Shown in pieces: positions 19,116-28,115 of a DNA stretch of 64,000 nucleotides; positions within the stretch are counted from its first letter, which is position 1, and each line of letters opens with the position of its first letter. This DNA is from Pseudomonas frederiksbergensis (GTDB lineage Bacteria > Pseudomonadota > Gammaproteobacteria > Pseudomonadales > Pseudomonadaceae), in NCBI RefSeq assembly GCF_000802155.2, contig NZ_JQGJ02000004.1, positions 124,001 to 188,000 on the forward strand. The letters run 5' to 3'. The position numbers were made by a program, and so were the translations under genes. The notes below the pieces were generated by a model that saw only the letters and a program-made list of their open reading frames with translations, did not search any database and had not been told where the DNA came from.

Positions 19116-21337
19116 CCAGCTTCTATGCGGTCGGTGACCCAATGGGCGATCAGCCCGAGTCTATTCATGCCTGCACCCGGGCGTTGGTGAAAGCATGCAA
19201 GGGGGCCTCGGGTGTCGAGTTCCTGGAGCTTCGGCAGGAAGCTGAGGCAGGCGGGGTAACCGAGTACGTCGTCATCGAGGCGGGCGACGGCACGATTACC
19301 AGGGCTAACCCTGGGGGAATCCACCGTGTAGAGACCTTAGCCATCGCAGTGAATCCACGGCTTCGTGTTCCGGTGACTGTGCATGCGCTTCGCACAGATT
19401 TTCCTGCGTTATCACATCTTCATGGCTCGGCGCCGGGTACGCCGAAGATCCTGTGCCTCTACGATGTGGAGTGGAGTGGCGTTGAGCGGATTTGGACGGC
19501 TGAACGGTTTCTTGAGCGTCTGTTCTGGTGGCTGCGTGAGTCATCGGAGCTGCGCCTGCACCGTGAAGACCAACCGCTGGAGCAAATGTTCTACGCGAGC
19601 CCTTTCCAGCTCATCCTACCAGCGATAACTCCGGCGCAGCTGGCGAGTGACGATTGCAAACTGCACGTCCTGATGACAGACAAAAGCGACAAAGTCACGC
19701 TGCGTGCGGTCATGGATTCCAGTGGAGCGACCCAAAGCAATTATCGGTTACTCAATATCATGGTGCCCCCCGTTGAGCCAACGTCGGTGGCCATGTTCCC
19801 GCTCAACCTTGGGGAGTTGCATGACCAGTTGGTGGCGTGGGGCAGCGAGCTTTCTGCGCAACTCTCAAATGCTGTGCGTGAAGCAGCTTCTGGCGGGCTA
19901 AGTCGGGCAGCTCAGAACGAAAATCAGGGCATCTTGATCCTCGCTTGGGTACCCAGACTTCGCAATGGTGAAGTGGATCGGATGGATGTCAAAGGCTACA
20001 TGCTGGAGATCAATCTCTTCGATCTGGCAGCCTCATTCGAGATGTTGGCACCGCCGAACGCAGACGGTGTTTGTTATCCCGCCGTGCAGTTGGGAGGTTA
20101 CACAGGGGAGACATGGAAGGGGCTTGGCCTCAGGCCTGTGGAGGTGCGATCTTCGCTGAACGCGACGTTTGCCCGAGACCTCTCTGCTGTCGATCCTGGC
20201 ACTGCAACTTTCAAGGGTGTGTTGGCTGGTGTAGGTGCGTTAGGGGGGATGCTTGCCGACATCTGGGCTCGCTTGGCCTGGGGCACTTGGACGTATGTAG
20301 ACCCGGATTTGCTCCTCCCCCACAACGTGGTCAGGCATGTCGCAAACGACAGATTTATCGGCTTACGCAAAGCGGATGTGCTTCGGAGGATGGTAGGGCA
20401 GATCTATCCGGGCGAGCCGGTACCTGCTGCGATCTGCGACGGCATTCTCGCTGACGATCCCCGCATCAATGAGGCCATAGAGCACGCTGACCTTTTGATC
20501 GATGCCACCACGACGCTGGCTGTGCCTCGTGATCTGGCGCGACGGGATCATTCAACCCGGATGGCCAGTGTCTTCCTTACTCCATCAGGGATGTCGAATG
20601 TCATTCTGCTAGAAGACTCGGCACGGTTGCAGCGTTTGGATGCCCTTGAAGGGCAGTATTACCGCGCAATCTTGAACAGCCCTTGGGGTGAAACCCATCT
20701 CGTCAACCATCTTGGCGATCGGTGGGTGGGTGGCGGATGCCGGGATATTTCGTTCCGCATGTCGAATGAAAACATCCATGTCCACGCGGGACTAATTTCC
20801 CGGAGGCTGCGCAAGGTCGTAACCGGCGCCGAAGCCAAGATCATGATATCGGCGTTGGATGATGAGTCTGGCAGTGTGGGATCACATGGGGCCCTGGTAC
20901 ATCCCGTCACCTGCGCAACGATTGGAGAGTGGTCGGTAACGTATGACAGTGGCCTTATCGACAAGATCAAGGCACAGCGGCTTGCGGCGCTTCCCAACGA
21001 AACCGGTGGATCCATACTCGGTATCACTGACTTGAAGACGAAGGCCATCGTCCTTGTCGATACCCTGCCACCTCCACCCGACAGCGAGTCGAGTCCCACC
21101 CATTTCATCCGGGGCAAGGAAGGTCAGTTAGAGGCACTGAGGAAGGTGCACGATCTGACTGCTGGCACCGTTGACTATGTCGGGGACTGGCATTCCCATC
21201 CGAACGGTTGTTCCGTCAAGCAGAGCGCAGACGACCTTGCCCTGTTTGCCACGCTGGTCAGCCGGATGCAGATAGAGGGTTTACCGGCACTGATGCTGAT
21301 CGTTTCCGATGCTGATCTCGGCATTTATGTGAGGTGA
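19112..21337 (+). CDS. E2-E1-JAB triple-fusion protein (ubiquitin-like conjugation)
   Basis: A 741-residue chain joining three activities of ubiquitin-type modification. Residues ~1-165 resemble the E2-like domain of Cap2, with the candidate active Cys115 in PKILCLYD. After a middle region comes an E1/ThiF adenylation domain with the nucleotide loop GVGALGG (373-379), TYVDPDLL, and a candidate catalytic Cys543 in GGGCRDIS. The C-terminal ~130 residues are a JAB/JAMM isopeptidase: Glu630 in NETGG, His694 and His696 in DWHSHPNG, Ser705 and Asp708. In CBASS the same activities are split into Cap2 (E2-E1) and Cap3 (JAB). No CD-NTase or ubiquitin-like gene is adjacent. It is translationally coupled to the MBL gene. 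Confidence 0.85.
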   Translation: MTSFYAVGDPMGDQPESIHACTRALVKACKGASGVEFLELRQEAEAGGVTEYVVIEAGDGTITRANPGGIHRVETLAIAVNPRLRVPVTVHALRTDFPALSHLHGSAPGTPKILCLYDVEWSGVERIWTAERFLERLFWWLRESSELRLHREDQPLEQMFYASPFQLILPAITPAQLASDDCKLHVLMTDKSDKVTLRAVMDSSGATQSNYRLLNIMVPPVEPTSVAMFPLNLGELHDQLVAWGSELSAQLSNAVREAASGGLSRAAQNENQGILILAWVPRLRNGEVDRMDVKGYMLEINLFDLAASFEMLAPPNADGVCYPAVQLGGYTGETWKGLGLRPVEVRSSLNATFARDLSAVDPGTATFKGVLAGVGALGGMLADIWARLAWGTWTYVDPDLLLPHNVVRHVANDRFIGLRKADVLRRMVGQIYPGEPVPAAICDGILADDPRINEAIEHADLLIDATTTLAVPRDLARRDHSTRMASVFLTPSGMSNVILLEDSARLQRLDALEGQYYRAILNSPWGETHLVNHLGDRWVGGGCRDISFRMSNENIHVHAGLISRRLRKVVTGAEAKIMISALDDESGSVGSHGALVHPVTCATIGEWSVTYDSGLIDKIKAQRLAALPNETGGSILGITDLKTKAIVLVDTLPPPPDSESSPTHFIRGKEGQLEALRKVHDLTAGTVDYVGDWHSHPNGCSVKQSADDLALFATLVSRMQIEGLPALMLIVSDADLGIYVR

Positions 21338-21466
21338 GCCTTGGCGTAACGGGTTTCATCTTTGGTTAGTTGTTGGCGAGCGGCGAAATTGCGCGACAAG
21401 CCTAGATGATCGACGTCTGCTTGTTCGATTGATGCCCAAATACCATGCACTGCGTGAGGGGTTGGT

Positions 21467-22216
21467 ATGGATTTCAGCAAGGTTTTTGATGCGTATAAGT
21501 ACAAGGCCAGGGTAAAGCCTGCTTTGCTGTTGGTGTTGCCGGTAGTCATTTACGTCATGGCTTTCTTCGAAGCTGCGCGATCCTTGAACGGGGTGATCGC
21601 AACCTTCCTAGTATCGTTCGGTGTGGTCGCCTTTGCCGCGAGCCAAATGTCCAGCAAAGGCAATAAGCTCCAGGAGAAACTGTTCAAGGCGTGGGGTGGT
21701 GCCCCAACCACCATCGTGCTGAGGCACTCCGACGACACGTTGGAGCGGCCCACGAAAAAACGCTACATGCAGCGTCTGGCGAATCTCATAAAGGATTTCA
21801 CCGTCGTCACGGAAGAGGAAGAAAAAACTGACCCAAAGGCCGCAGATGATGTGTATCGGTCTGCGGCGAACTTCCTGCGTGAACAGACGAGAGACACGAA
21901 AAAGTACGCCATGATCTTTGACGAAAACGTGGAGTATGGATTCGCCCGGAATCTCACGGCTTGCAAGTCGACAGGCATCCTAGTGGCCCTGACCTGCGTC
22001 GCGCTCTGCCTGGTGAATCTGTATTACACGATAGGTTTGCCCCTGCAAGAATTGAGCTTCGAAGCGTTAGCGATACATCCAATCCTGCTCGCAGCCACAG
22101 GAGTTGAACTGGTCATCTTGCTTTGCTGGATCTTCCTGGTGAACCACGATTGGGTTCGGGTTAGAGCCTTTGCCTACGCACAGCGTTTGTTCGCTAGCTG
22201 CGAACAAGTCAGCTAG
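21467..22216 (+). CDS. Four-helix membrane protein, candidate effector
   Basis: A 249-residue protein with two hydrophobic segments near residues 18-35 and 42-60, a ~110-residue charged cytoplasmic domain (from NKLQEKLFKAWGGAPTTIVL to VEYGFARNL), and two more helices near 170-190 and 205-225. GAGGGG lies ten bases before the ATG. It is 129 bp downstream of the E2-E1-JAB gene on the same strand and probably belongs to the same unit. Membrane proteins of this shape act as killing effectors in several nucleotide-signal systems; that role here is inference. The soluble domain is not recognised. Confidence 0.65.
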   Translation: MDFSKVFDAYKYKARVKPALLLVLPVVIYVMAFFEAARSLNGVIATFLVSFGVVAFAASQMSSKGNKLQEKLFKAWGGAPTTIVLRHSDDTLERPTKKRYMQRLANLIKDFTVVTEEEEKTDPKAADDVYRSAANFLREQTRDTKKYAMIFDENVEYGFARNLTACKSTGILVALTCVALCLVNLYYTIGLPLQELSFEALAIHPILLAATGVELVILLCWIFLVNHDWVRVRAFAYAQRLFASCEQVS

Positions 22217-22384
22217 AGCATGCCGAACGCAGTCTCCACAGCCAACGTCCAGCTAGGGAGCAGGGCGAGAGCTGGTCGACGGCCAAACACTCAAGGCGTC
22301 TTTCGCAAAAAAACAGAGGTTGGGTTGGCTGCGCCTCAATGATTTAAGATGGATGCCACCGCCTGGTTTTTTGAGGAGTCATCG

Positions 22385-22753
22385 ATGTCCCGTTTAGCTG
22401 AATTTCGCGCGCTTGAACAAAAATTGGCTGCCCAATTGGCTGAATTGGAAAACTTGAAGGGCTCATCGGAGCTGCAGAAAGAAATCGAGTTCGAGAAAAA
22501 GCTTCGCGACTTGTTGAGCCTCTATGGATTCAGCCTGCGCGACATCATCAACATTCTTGATCCCCAGTCCGGGCAGCATGCGGCCACGCCTGGTGTTCAC
22601 GAAAGGAACCAACGTCGAGCCCGTCAGTTGAAGCAGTACAAAAACCCGCACGACGGCGCCATCGTTGAAACCAAGGGAGGCAATCACAAGCTTCTTAAGG
22701 CGTGGAAGGCCAAATACGGCGCTGAACAAGTTGAATCGTGGTTGGTCAAGTAA
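22385..22753 (+). CDS. MvaT/MvaU family H-NS-like silencer
   Basis: A 122-residue nucleoid protein of the Pseudomonas MvaT family: N-terminal coiled-coil oligomerisation helix (MSRLAEFRALEQKLAAQL), IEFEKKLRDLL, SLRDIINILDP, and a C-terminal DNA-binding domain with ETKGGNHKLLKAWKAKYG and VESWL. MvaT proteins bind AT-rich foreign DNA and silence it. The start is set by GAGGAG six bases upstream; the longer frame adds 12 unrelated residues. Carried on an island, it could silence island genes, including the AT-rich ones nearby, and interact with chromosomal MvaT/MvaU. Confidence 0.9.
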   Translation: MSRLAEFRALEQKLAAQLAELENLKGSSELQKEIEFEKKLRDLLSLYGFSLRDIINILDPQSGQHAATPGVHERNQRRARQLKQYKNPHDGAIVETKGGNHKLLKAWKAKYGAEQVESWLVK

Positions 22754-23196
22754 ACCTGCGATTTCCTGGTCTAGAGGAGCAGCGAAGTTCGACGCTCAAG
22801 CTTTGTTCAGACCTAGACCAGGGAGCGGTACAAGCGTTGGACGTCAAGCGCCTGATTGATCGGTTGATGACGTATCGAAACTGCATCAGCCTTTGAAGCA
22901 TGGCGTAAGGCACAGCAACGCGATCCGTCGACAGAGTGATCCTGTAAAGATCATTGCTCCTTTCCCCACAAGATAGAGCTGTCCGAGCCTGTCTATTTTG
23001 GGCCTTTGGCCGGTTTACAGACCGATTCAATCCCGATTATAAACCTACCTCCTGTGAGGCCTGGCCCTAAGGCGATACTGGCACACGCTCCCCTTGGAAC
23101 GAAGGATCTGGCATGGCCTCACGAGGCCGTCAGAAACGTCATCGAAGTCTTGGCATCGCCTGAGGTTGAGCGAGCATCAGCCTCGAGCGGTACAAC
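22754..23196. other. Non-coding stretch after the mvaT-like gene
   Basis: No supported gene. An inverted pair GGTCTAG/CTAGACC spans 22769-22815 and could form a weak long-range stem. Confidence 0.4.
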
Positions 23197-23394
23197 ATGC
23201 GCGGGGTCTACAGCAAAAGACCAGATGAGGGTGGGGATCAGGAACGCGCCCTCGCTTCTCAAACGCGTGAGTGGGCTGCGAAAATAATAAAGTCAGTAAG
23301 GACTTCAGCAATGCTCCGCACGATTGCTGATGGCTGGGAAGCAGACGCGGAGCGGGCAGATATTGCTGCAGCGCAGCGAGCCACGCGCTGGTAG
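23197..23394 (+). CDS. Small hypothetical protein (65 aa)
   Basis: An Ala/Glu/Arg-rich helical product with REWAAKIIKSVRTSAM and GWEADAERADIAAAQ. The pattern resembles small helical proteins seen in Pseudomonas islands, but I cannot name a family. No strong ribosome site; the frame closes just upstream, so the ATG is the only start. Confidence 0.35.
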   Translation: MRGVYSKRPDEGGDQERALASQTREWAAKIIKSVRTSAMLRTIADGWEADAERADIAAAQRATRW

Positions 23395-23684
23395 AAGTGC
23401 AGCTAAGAGGGCTCGGCCTGCTTTGAGTTTTGCCAGCGCAGGTCAAGCACCTCTCCTAAAGGACTTGGAATAGGAACGGCGTTCTTGTGGCATGGGCGTC
23501 CGCTTAAAAAAAGCTAGAAATGGTGTCCACTTAATTTAGGTGGACACCATCGCCTTAAGCGATGGCATCAGGAAGGTGTGTCACCCGGACGGTTACCTTC
23601 TCCAGGCGCAAATCACAGTCAACTGTCTGACCTATGTGCGCTCGGAATCAGAGGGCGCGCTCGGCGGGCAGTGGCTGACTCCGT

Positions 23685-24467
23685 TCAAGCTTCCTGAGGG
23701 GCAGGCACTTCAGGGGGAGCTGTATGAAGAATGGCTAGAAGCTCATCTGGGGTTACGATCTTTACGTTGTAATTCTGAACATAAAGCGCGCGTTTGGATG
23801 GGTGGAAAATCGAACTTGTGCCCGCTCCTGCGCCTTGGTCGCTCGTGCAAAAATACTCAAGTCCGTAAGCGTACGTCGCGGACAGTGCATCACCATCCAT
23901 CCATTCGGCGACGCCTTGCGCGAATTTCTTTTCCGTAATCGAATCGTCTTGCAGAGCTGGCACTAACCCGTTCTGCGGGTTCTCAAGCATTGCCATCAAA
24001 GCTCCCTTCCCGCAGCCAAGAGACTCGATGTACCTCAGGCACTCGAAGCCTCTGTCGAGCCTGACTTGGAGGGGCAGGATTTCTGGCGCTTTGTATTGGT
24101 CTGCCAGCAGATGGCGAGGGGCTGCAATGCGAGGTAGATGGACGAAGCGAAATCCAAGTGCCACCGCTTTCTTGACGGTTGTTTCCAGGTACTCCGGTAT
24201 CCCTGCTGGCGGCGTTCCCAGGGATTCGTGTTCTACCGTGTTATCCACGGACATCTTGATCGAAGGCTTGTAGCGTTGGAGGTAGGCCTTGCGTGCCTTT
24301 TTTGGAATGGCTTCCAGATTCACAATTCCCTCAAAGAAGAAGGGCGTGATCGCTTTCATGCTGATTAGATCGTGAAGTGCTTGGATGGTGGGGGGCGCGA
24401 CAGCACGTTTGGCTTCATCGGCCACTTGTTCCCACACATTGGAGTCGAAAACTACGGTTGTGCTCAT
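23685..24467 (-). CDS. PIN-like domain protein
   Basis: A 260-residue protein that starts TTVVFDSNVWEQV, a PIN-type first strand with the metal-binding Asp, and has further acidic positions in DGDALSATYAYGLEYFCTSDQG, the usual third and fourth acidic motif. PIN domains are Mg-dependent RNases, often toxins. ATG 24465-24467 is chosen because AAGGA lies nine bases upstream; an ATG nine bases earlier abuts the same site. It is longer than VapC toxins (~130), with a ~100-residue insert, and no antitoxin gene is adjacent. Function as a stand-alone nuclease is inference. Confidence 0.6.
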   Translation of the reverse strand: MSTTVVFDSNVWEQVADEAKRAVAPPTIQALHDLISMKAITPFFFEGIVNLEAIPKKARKAYLQRYKPSIKMSVDNTVEHESLGTPPAGIPEYLETTVKKAVALGFRFVHLPRIAAPRHLLADQYKAPEILPLQVRLDRGFECLRYIESLGCGKGALMAMLENPQNGLVPALQDDSITEKKFAQGVAEWMDGDALSATYAYGLEYFCTSDQGAGAGTSSIFHPSKRALYVQNYNVKIVTPDELLAILHTAPPEVPAPQEA

Positions 24468-24815
24468 GTGCTTCATTCCTTGAAATATTGGGTCTTGCTG
24501 GCGCCATCGAGGTTGAGTTGGTAACGCGCTTCCTTGAGAGCGTGTCCATCTTGGTTGACCCAAGGAACTGAAATGCTCGGTCGCAGATTACACAGCTTCA
24601 TCGCTCTGTCACCATTCAGGCTTGGGCTGACGATTCCATACCCAATCAGCCTTATCACGATCGCCGAAATTTCACTCTATTGAGCAGCTATGCCAGGCAG
24701 TGAGCCTGAGCTCACCTTCCACGCTCCAACATTAAGGGCGATGGTATCCGTGTATTTTAAGAGGACGCGATGATTCCTATCGCCAGGATTTCCAACAATT
24801 TTGGATACCCTAGCC
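24468..24815. other. Non-coding stretch
   Basis: About 350 bp between two leftward genes. No supported gene or clear terminator. Confidence 0.4.
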
Positions 24816-25325
24816 TCAGCTGGGCGGATTCAATCTCGGAGGTAGGTCACCATGATGGCCCAGGTTGCAAAGTGCGGTCTGTCCCCACCCTAAGTTTTTG
24901 ACTGCAAAGAAATGCAGGATCCCACCGAATCCATAACCTTCGACGGTTTGCAATTGGCTGATGTCTTTCTCTAGCAGCGCCACCATCTCCTCTAATCGCC
25001 GTACTTCATTTTCTTTTCTTCGAGCATAGGAAATCATCTGGTTGAGGTAGTCCCTATGCCTCTCAAGCTCGTTTGCTTGGACTCCGCCAAAGCCGGCTGA
25101 TAGGTAGTTATCACGGACTGAGGAGAATGGGTACAGAGCGCTTCGACGTTCATCAGCACGTTCAAGAAATTCGATAAAAGCCTTGGCTCGCTTCTCCCCA
25201 GCCAGCGCACTTTCCATCTGCACCCGCTCATCTTCGAGCTCGTCACGCGCAACGCGCAGCATGTCTTCAGCGATATGGATCTGATCAGAAATGATTTTGT
25301 TGTCCAGCGGAGGGCCTTTCATCAT
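24816..25325 (-). CDS. Coiled-coil hypothetical protein
   Basis: 169 residues, dominated by two long amphipathic helices (IAEDMLRVARDELEDERVQM and EVRRLEEMVALLEKDI) that would form a coiled coil, then a short Gly/aromatic tail (GYGFGGILHFFAV). No membrane segment or known domain. The start has only a weak GAG about 11 bases upstream. Unrecognised. Confidence 0.5.
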   Translation of the reverse strand: MMKGPPLDNKIISDQIHIAEDMLRVARDELEDERVQMESALAGEKRAKAFIEFLERADERRSALYPFSSVRDNYLSAGFGGVQANELERHRDYLNQMISYARRKENEVRRLEEMVALLEKDISQLQTVEGYGFGGILHFFAVKNLGWGQTALCNLGHHGDLPPRLNPPS

Positions 25326-25692
25326 GTCGTTTTCTCAACAGCTCAATGGTGCTTGAAGGCTATCACTAGCAGCCAGGCTTGGCGCATCTGGGTTCTACGA
25401 CGTTAGTCGAAGTGCACCTTCGATTCGGCAGGCACTGAACGATCTCCTATCCCTCTTCCTGACGGCCCCAATGGTGTCGCTCAAAAATGATGAGAAACAA
25501 TCCACTTGAAAACTCGTGCTGTAACAATTCCTAGCGAGACTCAAGCTTTTTCCGAGTCGCTCACCTCCTGATCTTGCTTCATCTCCACCCATAAACAGCT
25601 GAGCTCGTTTCGCCGGACGCTTTCGCCAGCACCACCGTACATAAGGCCCTTGAATCCGCGCCAGCTGCGTTCGCCTAGCCAACCTCAGCTCA
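25326..25692. other. Non-coding stretch ahead of the hairpin cluster
   Basis: A long leftward frame exists but its composition is not protein-like (Ser/Arg/Cys rich, no domain). I see no gene. Confidence 0.4.
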
Positions 25693-25940
25693 CTGCTTGT
25701 GCAGCGTTTTACTCCATCCTCATAAGGCCAGTATTGGTCAGAAGCAGATAACGATCGAAGCCCACAACACTGAATGCCGGACGCAAGCCGGCATACGCGA
25801 GAGCGCTGAGGAAGCATGGGAGGAAAACCATGAGAGGGGGGAGGTGTGGCGAAAGCCACCCTCGTACTTGATTCTTCGTCATCAATTCGTTGATCGTGGC
25901 GAGCAATTTCCGAGAAAGGAAATCGGTGAAGGACCGCGAA
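25693..25940 (+). ncRNA. Candidate structured RNA: run of hairpins with tetraloops
   Basis: About 250 nt without a gene that contains a series of local hairpins: CTGC/GCAG (25693-25704), GGCCA/TGGTC (25726-25739), a 7-bp ATGCCGG/CCGGCAT (25774-25794), CGC-GAGA-GCG (25796-25805), CATGG/CCATG (25815-25832), a 9-bp stem GAGG(T)GTGGC/GCCACCCTC closed by GAAA (25841-25863), ATCAA-TTCG-TTGAT (25881-25894), ATTTCC/GGAAAT (25906-25923) and CGGT/ACCG (25924-25936). GNRA and UUCG loops and purine-rich loops are read from the plus strand, which sets the likely orientation. The family is not recognised; no reverse transcriptase or endonuclease gene adjoins it. Confidence 0.55.
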
Positions 25941-26219
25941 GTGATCCTGGGAGGAAAATAATTTGATAAAAGTGAAAATATTTGCTGAAAATAGTATGGC
26001 TTTTTGAATATGTATACTACTCATAAAGCGCCGGATTTAAAGGGCTTCAGGGAATATAGTATGGGATGTGCGGTGCTTGTCTACCATAGCTCCCCACGGC
26101 GTCAATTCACGCGCCTTTCGAACCGTCCTAGATCAACGCTGATCAAACACGCGAGCGGTTGACTGGCAATGAGCCACCGCCGTAGGCTAAGGCTCAGGTT
26201 TCAACAACCAGGGAAGGCC
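25941..26219. other. AT-rich promoter-like stretch
   Basis: Low-GC sequence between the hairpin cluster and the zinc-ribbon gene; probably carries the promoter of that gene. No reading frame of note. Confidence 0.35.
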
Positions 26220-27581
26220 ATGATCGAGTTTGCATGCAAACACTGCCAACAAAGCATTCGATTGAGCAACAACAAGGCTGGTATCTCTGGAAGGTGCCCT
26301 CATTGCACGAAGCCGGTGACTGTTCCCGTTGCGAGTGACCCGTCGCTGCATGACGATGTTTTCGTAGAGCTTGAGCCTATACAGACCATTGTTTTGCGGC
26401 CCGATGTAAGTAATAAAAACGTAGATTTAAGAGCACGCTCCCTCATTCTCGCCGGAAGTGCCATTGCTTGGTTTTTTGGACTGCTTTTCTTGGGACTGTT
26501 CTTCCTAAGCGTCTGGCGGTATCCATTGGTGTCGCTGCCGGCACTGGCGGGTGCGGCTTTGCTCACTCCGCCCATTTACCAACGCGCTCGGTCGATGCTC
26601 GGATTTGATGTTGATGCACGGTGGAAGGTGATGGGCTCGGTTGTCCTATTCATCTGCTACATGATGATGTTCTCCTCCGCCACCTCCAATGAGTATGCCG
26701 AGCGCAGCGAGCTCGCGAAAAAACAGGCCGAGCAACAGCGTCAAGCCGAGCGAGAACAAACGGCTCAATACCTCAAGTCAAATAAAGCTGCGATTCAAGC
26801 CGAGGCGAAAGCTCTTATTGATAAGGGCAAGATTGCCGACGCGCTGAACGTTGTTGGTAAGTATCGAGGTCTTGGAGACGCCGACATCGATGCAATTGCC
26901 GTGCAGGCGGAACTCAAGAATAAGACCATGGCTGCTGAGGCCAAAAAGGCCATACTCGTAGAGAGTCTTGGCACTATCAAAGATGACGATCTCTCTGAGC
27001 GAGCCAGGATTTACGAGCAACTGGTCGCTTTGGCTCCCGACAATGCCGGGAACAAAAAACAGCTGACGGAGCTCAATACCAAGATCACACAGGCAGCCGC
27101 CAAGAAAAAAGCAGAGGAAGAGGCGGCCGCACTCAAAGCCCAACAACGGCAGAGGGGACTGGTGTGGCGCTACGGTATCCACAAGGATGAGATGACCCAG
27201 AAAGAGGTGCTGACAGCGGAGGTCGACTCGACCAATACGCTGTTCTTCGGTTTTCCTTATGCAGGAGCACAACGGGCTACGCTTGAACTACGAAAGCATC
27301 CTCGGTGGGGATCGGACGTTATTCTTCAGGTTGAGCGCGGGCAGTTTCTATGCAACAACTACGATGGTTGCAGCGTGAGCGTTCGATTCGGAGATGGGAA
27401 GCCTCAACGGTTTTCTGCCAGTGAGCCGAGTGATAACAGCACGACGTACATCTTCATTTCCGACTACAACAAATTCGTGAGTCAGATGCGTAAGGTCGAA
27501 GAAGTGCTCATCGAGGCGAGTTTCTATCAGTCGGGTAACCAGGCGTTGAAATTTTCCACGGCAGACTTGGACTGGAAGTAA
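26220..27581 (+). CDS. Zinc-ribbon membrane protein with coiled coil and C-terminal beta domain
   Basis: 453 residues. It opens with a zinc ribbon (FACKHCQQSIRL, then GRCPHCTKPV: two CxxC knuckles), followed by two membrane segments near residues 80-120 and one near 145-165. A Lys/Glu/Ala-rich coiled coil occupies ~170-310, and the last ~140 residues form a beta-rich domain (VDSTNTLFFGFPY, VERGQFLCNNYDGCSVSVRFGDGKP) that is found in various proteobacterial membrane proteins. GGGAAGG precedes the ATG at 26220; the longer frame adds 17 basic residues. No enzymatic motif; possible sensor or scaffold. Confidence 0.7.
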   Translation: MIEFACKHCQQSIRLSNNKAGISGRCPHCTKPVTVPVASDPSLHDDVFVELEPIQTIVLRPDVSNKNVDLRARSLILAGSAIAWFFGLLFLGLFFLSVWRYPLVSLPALAGAALLTPPIYQRARSMLGFDVDARWKVMGSVVLFICYMMMFSSATSNEYAERSELAKKQAEQQRQAEREQTAQYLKSNKAAIQAEAKALIDKGKIADALNVVGKYRGLGDADIDAIAVQAELKNKTMAAEAKKAILVESLGTIKDDDLSERARIYEQLVALAPDNAGNKKQLTELNTKITQAAAKKKAEEEAAALKAQQRQRGLVWRYGIHKDEMTQKEVLTAEVDSTNTLFFGFPYAGAQRATLELRKHPRWGSDVILQVERGQFLCNNYDGCSVSVRFGDGKPQRFSASEPSDNSTTYIFISDYNKFVSQMRKVEEVLIEASFYQSGNQALKFSTADLDWK

Positions 27582-27591
27582 TCAGGTCTGA

Positions 27592-27807
27592 CTAGGACTC
27601 CGCAGCCCCGCCCAACCTCGCAATCCCTTGCTTGATGTGCCCGGCGTTCTCACCGATCCTCTCAAGCGCCCCGCGCGCATTCCCACAAGCCTCAGATGAT
27701 CCGCGCTGCTCCTCCAAAAGGACAAGCTCCATCAGGGCAGCTTCGATCGCCAGTTGGTTTTCGTACATTCTGGAAAGTACGTCGGCAAGGGAATATTGCT
27801 CAGCCAT
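27592..27807 (-). CDS. Small hypothetical protein (71 aa)
   Basis: A helical protein beginning MAEQYSLADVLSRMYENQL and rich in Leu/Glu/Ala. The start at 27807 has GGAG nine bases ahead, better than the extended frame. Unrecognised; convergent with the zinc-ribbon gene. Confidence 0.5.
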   Translation of the reverse strand: MAEQYSLADVLSRMYENQLAIEAALMELVLLEEQRGSSEACGNARGALERIGENAGHIKQGIARLGGAAES

Positions 27808-27896
27808 AACCTGACTCCGTTCGGATAGAGAGCAAAGCATAGCAGGGGTTATATGATGGCCGGAGCGGTCGGTGGCTGAGGGTCGTAGCAAAAAGT

Positions 27897-28115
27897 CTAA
27901 TCCGAACGATGCCAATGACGCTGAACCGTGGTCTTTGCCATCCCAAGCTCCCTGGCGATTTCAGCCTGCGAAAAACCTTCTTCTTTGAGCGCCTGGACTT
28001 TCTCCCGAGCTTTTGCAGCCGCAGCAACGCGAGGGTGAGCCGCATCCTCGGTATCTAGCGGAATCGACACCTCCAGCAAGGCGAGCTGCTGCAAATCTTT
28101 TTCGGCGAACTTCAA
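27897..28115 (-). CDS. Small HTH protein
   Basis: 72 residues with a C-terminal resolvase-like helix-turn-helix (GFSQAEIARELGMAKTTVQRHW). That HTH resembles the second HTH of the XRE regulators at 11842 and 12907. The only start is a TTG right after an in-frame stop, so it may be the surviving 3' end of a longer regulator. Confidence 0.4.
   Translation of the reverse strand: MKFAEKDLQQLALLEVSIPLDTEDAAHPRVAAAAKAREKVQALKEEGFSQAEIARELGMAKTTVQRHWHRSD

Noticed and set aside
25395..26024. Leftward 209-codon frame over the hairpin cluster
   Set aside because: Ser/Arg/Cys-rich, no domain, and it overlaps strong plus-strand RNA-like structure.
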